Positions 16,268 to 19,183 of a stretch of DNA of 19,183 nucleotides are shown here, piece after piece. The stretch is from an uncultured Janibacter sp. (lineage in GTDB: Bacteria; Actinomycetota; Actinomycetes; Actinomycetales; Dermatophilaceae): positions 1-19,183 of the forward strand of contig CAMICF010000028.1 of NCBI GenBank assembly GCA_946222495.1, read 5' to 3'. The translations under genes and the position numbers were made by a program. The notes under the pieces were generated by a model that saw only the letters and a list, made by a program, of their open reading frames with translations, had not been told where the DNA came from and did no database searches. The stretch's first letter is position 1; every line of letters begins with the position of its first letter.

Positions 16268-16317
16268 CATGACGAAGGGCGGTACCCCGGTCTTCCGGGG
16301 CACCGCCCTTCGTCATG
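16268..16317. terminator. Long bidirectional terminator hairpin between convergent genes
   Basis: A 22-position stem (16268-16283 with 16302-16317, one A-C mismatch, then ccccgg 16285-16290 with ccgggg 16295-16300) closes a tctt loop. It lies between the acyl-CoA synthetase stop and the stop of the minus-strand channel gene, 14 nt from the latter, so it can terminate both transcripts. T tracts are weak on both sides. Confidence 0.85.
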
Positions 16318-16330
16318 GTCGGGCAGGGGA

Positions 16331-17638
16331 TCAGAGGTGCCGGTCTCCCTGGTCCGCGACGTTCTTCGTCTCCGCCTTGGCCTGGAGCTTGTCCAGCTGA
16401 CGAGCGGCCGCGTCGCGACCACCGAGCCCGAAGGCCAGCGCGGCGGCAGCCGCGCCACCGACGACGAGGGCGCCGAAGCCGAGCTCGATGATCGAGTCGG
16501 CGATGCCCATGTACTTCAGACCCATGGCCACGAAGAGCACGATCGTCGCGTACTTGACGATCGTGGCGCCGGTGCCGGAGAGCATCTTCGCCAGCAGGCT
16601 GGCGATGAAGAAGCCGGCCACGATGATCGCGCCACCGAAGATGACCTTGCCGCCGAGCGAGAGGACCTCGGTGAGGAACTTCGTGATCTGCGGGAAGTTC
16701 AGCAGCTGGGCCGCCATGACCGCGAAGAACAGCACGATGGCGATCTGGACGATCTTGGCGATGGCCGGGACGACCCGGGTGTCGTCCGGGAGGACGTCCA
16801 GGTCGCGCAGCTGCTGGTCCAGGCCGAAGCCGTCGAGGACCTGCTCGACGATGTCACCCGCGAAGCGCGCGATGAAGACACCCAGCGCGAGCATGAGACC
16901 CGCGGCGACGATCGCCGGGACCGCGTCGAAGATCGTCTGGAGCATCTGCTCAGCAGGACGCGAGATGGAGTCGATCCCGAGGATCTGCAGCGCAGAGATC
17001 GTCACGACGATCATGATGAGCGCGTAGAGGATCGTCGCGAGCGTCTTGGGGATGGAGCTCGCGGCGCCACCGGAGGATCCGGCGCCCTGGGGGGCTGCCG
17101 GCTGACCGTGCGGGCCCTGCGGGGCTGCGGGCTGACCGGAGGGGGGCGGCGGCGGACCGGCGGGAGCGGCCTGCTGGCCACCCGTGACCGAGTTCGTCGT
17201 GGCGCCGGCCTTCTTCAGCCAGGAGCTGATGGGCAGGGCACCGAGAGCCGTCTCGACGAGCTGACGGACGACCTTCGCCAGCAGCGCGCCGACGAAGAAG
17301 ACGATGCCGGCACCGATGAGGTTCGGCAGGAAGCCGAGCACGCCATCCAGCATCGACTGGATCGGCCCGAGCACCTGGGGCAGGCCCAGGAGCGACAGCA
17401 GGGCCGTCAGACCGATCAGCCAGATGACGAGGGAGGCGACCGATCCCAGCGTCTTGCCGACGCTCTCACCGTCAGCCCCGGCGCGCTGCAGCGCGGGGAT
17501 CTTGCGGGACAGCTTGGCAAACAACGACTTGACGATCATGGCGACGAGCCAGGTCACCACCAGAATGGCGACGGCGCCGAGTGCCTTGCCCAGCAACCCG
17601 GCCCAGTCGATGTCGTCGAGGAAGCTCTGCGCTTGCAT
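16331..17638 (-). CDS. Mechanosensitive ion channel-like membrane protein (conserved TM-helix repeat, CmpX-type)
   Basis: This is a 435-residue polytopic membrane protein. ATG at 17638 follows a strong AAGGAGG site with 6-nt spacing; the longer open frame upstream has no comparable site. Hydrophobic helices occur around 13-40, 62-85, 100-130, 197-220, 235-268, 290-312, 325-352 and 358-405. Several share a repeated pattern (LLGKALGAVAILVVTWLVA, FLPNLIGAGIVFFVGALLAK, AVPAIVAAGLMLALGVFIAR, GKVIFGGAIIVAGFFIASLLAK), as in the conserved TM-helix family (PF05552-like). The end AFGLGGRDAAARQLDKL (402-418) resembles the boundary that precedes the beta domain in MscS-like proteins, but no large cytosolic MscS domain follows. 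A Pro/Gln/Ala/Gly-rich linker (about 154-195) holding a duplicated GQPAAPQG divides the protein. Solute or ion passage under osmotic stress is a plausible role, not shown. Confidence 0.85.
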   Translation of the reverse strand: MQAQSFLDDIDWAGLLGKALGAVAILVVTWLVAMIVKSLFAKLSRKIPALQRAGADGESVGKTLGSVASLVIWLIGLTALLSLLGLPQVLGPIQSMLDGVLGFLPNLIGAGIVFFVGALLAKVVRQLVETALGALPISSWLKKAGATTNSVTGGQQAAPAGPPPPPSGQPAAPQGPHGQPAAPQGAGSSGGAASSIPKTLATILYALIMIVVTISALQILGIDSISRPAEQMLQTIFDAVPAIVAAGLMLALGVFIARFAGDIVEQVLDGFGLDQQLRDLDVLPDDTRVVPAIAKIVQIAIVLFFAVMAAQLLNFPQITKFLTEVLSLGGKVIFGGAIIVAGFFIASLLAKMLSGTGATIVKYATIVLFVAMGLKYMGIADSIIELGFGALVVGGAAAAALAFGLGGRDAAARQLDKLQAKAETKNVADQGDRHL

Positions 17639-17731
17639 GGTTGTCCTCCTTGTGGCGTGGATGTGTGTCTCGACCGTAGCCGCCAGCGGGCCGTTCGCGC
17701 CGGATGAGCGGTGCCCCTTCGGGCAGATCGT

Positions 17732-17743
17732 TACCCTCGCACC
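17732..17743 (+). promoter_or_regulatory. Possible -10 element for a leaderless rlmC transcript
   Basis: TACCCT (17732-17737) fits TANNNT and lies so that a start about 7 nt downstream falls on the GTG at 17744. No Shine-Dalgarno precedes that GTG and no good -35 is visible. This supports, weakly, a leaderless mRNA. Confidence 0.4.
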
Positions 17744-18868
17744 GTGGAGTGCCCCCATTTCGACCTCGGTGAGTGCCGCTCGTGCAGCCTGATGCAGGTC
17801 CCCTACGAGCAGCAGGTCGCCGACCTCTCGGCCGATGTCCGGTGGCTGCTCATCGACCACATCGCCGACGAGGCGTGGGAGACCCCCTTCGTCGGTCCGG
17901 AGTCGGGGTTCCGCAACAAGGCCAAGCTCGCCGTCGGCGGGACGAAGGGAGAGCCCACCTTCGGGATCCTCGACGCGGACCTCCTCGGGGTCGACCTGCG
18001 GGACTGCGGGCTCTACGAGCCCCAGCTCGCCGCGGCCCTGCTGCGTCTCGCGCCGGCCGTGACGGACCTCGGGCTCACGCCCTTCGACGTCCCCTCACGC
18101 CGGGGCGAGCTCAAGCACGTCATCGTCACCGGATCACCCGACGGCGAGCTCATGGCGCGGTTCGTCCTCCGCTCCCCCGGCCAGGTCGGACGGGTGCGAA
18201 GGGGGCTCCCCGCCCTCCGCGAGGCGGTGCCGGGGCTGCGCGTGGTCTCCGTCAACATCCAGCCCGTGCACAAGGCGGTCCTCGAGGGCGAGGAGGAGAT
18301 CGTCCTCACCGAGGACGACAGCCTGCCGATGCGGTTGGGCGAGACGACCTTCCACCTGCGGCCGCGCAGCTTCTTCCAGACCAACACGGTGGTTGCTGCC
18401 GGCCTCTACGACCAGGTGCGCCGGTGGGTCACCGAGATCGACCCCAGCAGCGTGCTCGACCTCTACTGCGGGGTCGGCGGGTTCGCCCTCACGGCCGCGC
18501 TCGCACCGGGGCGCGCGCGTCGGGTCGACGGCGTCGAGATGGCACCCGACGCGGTGGCGAGCGCTCGGCGGTCCGCGGCCGACCTCGGCCTCGACGTGGG
18601 CTTCGAGGTCGGGGACGCCCGCGTGCTCACCCGGCTCGACCACGAGCTCGTCATCGTCAACCCGCCACGTCGCGGCATCGGCGGTGACCTGTCCGCGGCC
18701 CTCGGTTCGGCCGCCCCCCAGCACGTCGTCTACTCCAGCTGCAACCCGACCAGCCTGGTGAGGGACCTGGAGCACCTCGCCGGATACCGCGTCGCGCGGG
18801 CCCGCCTCTTCGACATGTTTCCCCAGACCCGGCACGGCGAGGTCATCGTGCTGCTGGAGCGAGCCTGA
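17744..18868 (+). CDS. rlmC: 23S rRNA (uracil(747)-C(5))-methyltransferase RlmC
   Basis: This SAM-dependent RNA methyltransferase makes m5U at position 747 of 23S rRNA (E. coli numbering). GTG at 17744 is chosen over GTG at 17711: it gives 374 residues, against 375 in E. coli RlmC (RumB), and the N-terminus ECPHFDLGECRSC aligns with the E. coli start. The iron-sulfur cysteines are C3, C11, C14 and C88 (LRDCGLYE). The middle segment reads GFRNKAKLAVGG (55-66), RRGELKHVIVT (119-129) and VNIQPVHKAVLEGEEEI (170-186). The methyltransferase domain has FFQTN (210-214), DLYCGVGG (239-246) for SAM binding, VNPPRRGIG (305-313) and the catalytic nucleophile Cys333 in YSSCNPTSLVRDL. The C-terminus FDMFPQTRHGEVIVLLER is the family ending with the catalytic Glu. 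RlmC is mostly known from gammaproteobacteria, but high-GC actinobacterial copies exist; identity here rests on these motifs. Confidence 0.92.
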   Translation: MECPHFDLGECRSCSLMQVPYEQQVADLSADVRWLLIDHIADEAWETPFVGPESGFRNKAKLAVGGTKGEPTFGILDADLLGVDLRDCGLYEPQLAAALLRLAPAVTDLGLTPFDVPSRRGELKHVIVTGSPDGELMARFVLRSPGQVGRVRRGLPALREAVPGLRVVSVNIQPVHKAVLEGEEEIVLTEDDSLPMRLGETTFHLRPRSFFQTNTVVAAGLYDQVRRWVTEIDPSSVLDLYCGVGGFALTAALAPGRARRVDGVEMAPDAVASARRSAADLGLDVGFEVGDARVLTRLDHELVIVNPPRRGIGGDLSAALGSAAPQHVVYSSCNPTSLVRDLEHLAGYRVARARLFDMFPQTRHGEVIVLLERA

Positions 18869-18880
18869 CCGCGCAGGCCC

Positions 18881-19183
18881 TCAGCTGGCGCCGATGATGA
18901 AGGCGAACATGCCCACGTACAGCAGGACGACGCCGCCGATGATCACGCCGTAGAGGACCGTCGAGACGATGCCGAGCACCTTGCCGAGGCTGGCGTGGTC
19001 CCGGTTGGCCCAGGTCCCCGGCGGGGCGGCGTCGATCTCCTTGAGGGCCACATGACCGAGGACCCAGGCGACGACCCCCAGACCGGGCACGGCGACGAGG
19101 CCGACGATCCCGCAGATCAGGGCCGCCGTCGCGACGCCGTGCGGGGGACGCACCGGCCACGGGGCCGGCGGATAGGGCGGGGG
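18881..19183 (-). CDS. DUF4190-type small membrane protein, N-terminus cut by window edge
   Basis: The minus-strand frame is open to the right edge. A GTG at 19153 gives 90 residues, but ten further in-frame codons to the edge read PPPYPPAPWP, a Pro/Tyr-rich stretch typical of the cytosolic N-terminus of DUF4190 proteins, so the true start is probably outside the window. The rest has the DUF4190 layout: a first hydrophobic helix (VATAALICGIVGLVAVPGLG and on through VVAWVLGHVALKEI), a short polar segment (AAPPGTWANRDHASLGKVLG) and a second helix (IVSTVLYGVIIGGVVLLYVG and MFAFIIG). GHVALKEI with the following charged loop and a GKVLGIV start to helix 2 are characteristic. Function is unknown for the family. 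The gene is convergent with rlmC, with 12 bp between stops. Confidence 0.85.
   Translation of the reverse strand, partial: PPPYPPAPWPVRPPHGVATAALICGIVGLVAVPGLGVVAWVLGHVALKEIDAAPPGTWANRDHASLGKVLGIVSTVLYGVIIGGVVLLYVGMFAFIIGAS

Noticed and set aside
16214..17707. 497-residue plus-strand frame antisense to the channel gene
   Set aside because: The minus-strand gene has a perfect RBS and membrane-protein character; the plus frame is charged low-complexity shadow.

Overview
This window looks like ordinary chromosomal DNA of a high-GC actinobacterium. The signs are very GC-rich third codon positions, long antisense open frames, frequent GTG starts, 4-bp ATGA/GTGA gene overlaps, and apparently leaderless genes. 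The gene content and the style of the intergenic repeats would fit a Micrococcales/Intrasporangiaceae-type organism, but that placement is a guess. No rRNA, tRNA, phage, transposase, CRISPR array or integrase was seen.

Layout, left to right. (1) 1-2979, minus strand: a siderophore-iron ABC importer (two FecCD permeases and an ATPase cut by the left edge), with coupled overlaps and a DtxR/IdeR-like iron box upstream. No binding-protein gene is visible. (2) 3093-3473, minus: a small conserved-looking protein of unknown function, preceded by a compact three-stem structure (3495-3546). (3) 3570-5930, minus: a short UvrA-like (UvrA2/DrrC-type) tandem ABC ATPase. (4) 6059-12157: a choline-to-glycine-betaine module. 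A TetR/BetI-like repressor (minus) is divergent from betB, betA and a BetT-type BCCT transporter (plus). Twin operator-like palindromes lie between repressor and betB, and a strong hairpin terminator follows betT. (5) 12263-13950, plus: a MarR regulator and MFS exporter operon with a palindrome placed exactly in the promoter spacer. (6) 13947-14447, minus: a GNAT acetyltransferase whose stop codon overlaps the MFS stop in one CTAG. (7) 14523-16151, plus: an acyl-CoA synthetase. (8) 16152-16330: three copies of a 22-bp repeat at exact 10-nt spacing, then a long bidirectional terminator hairpin. (9) 16331-17638, minus: a mechanosensitive-channel-like protein made of repeated TM units. (10) 17744-18868, plus: RlmC, the 23S rRNA m5U747 methyltransferase. 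(11) 18881 to the right edge, minus: a DUF4190-type small membrane protein, truncated.

How the genes work together. The clearest pathway is osmoprotection: BetT imports choline, BetA oxidises it to betaine aldehyde, and BetB oxidises that to glycine betaine, probably under the adjacent TetR repressor. The iron importer is probably iron-repressed. The MarR-MFS pair looks like a self-regulated efflux unit. I see no obvious undescribed multi-gene system. The most unexplained signals are non-coding: the 16165-16250 repeat cluster and the 3495-3546 three-way junction.
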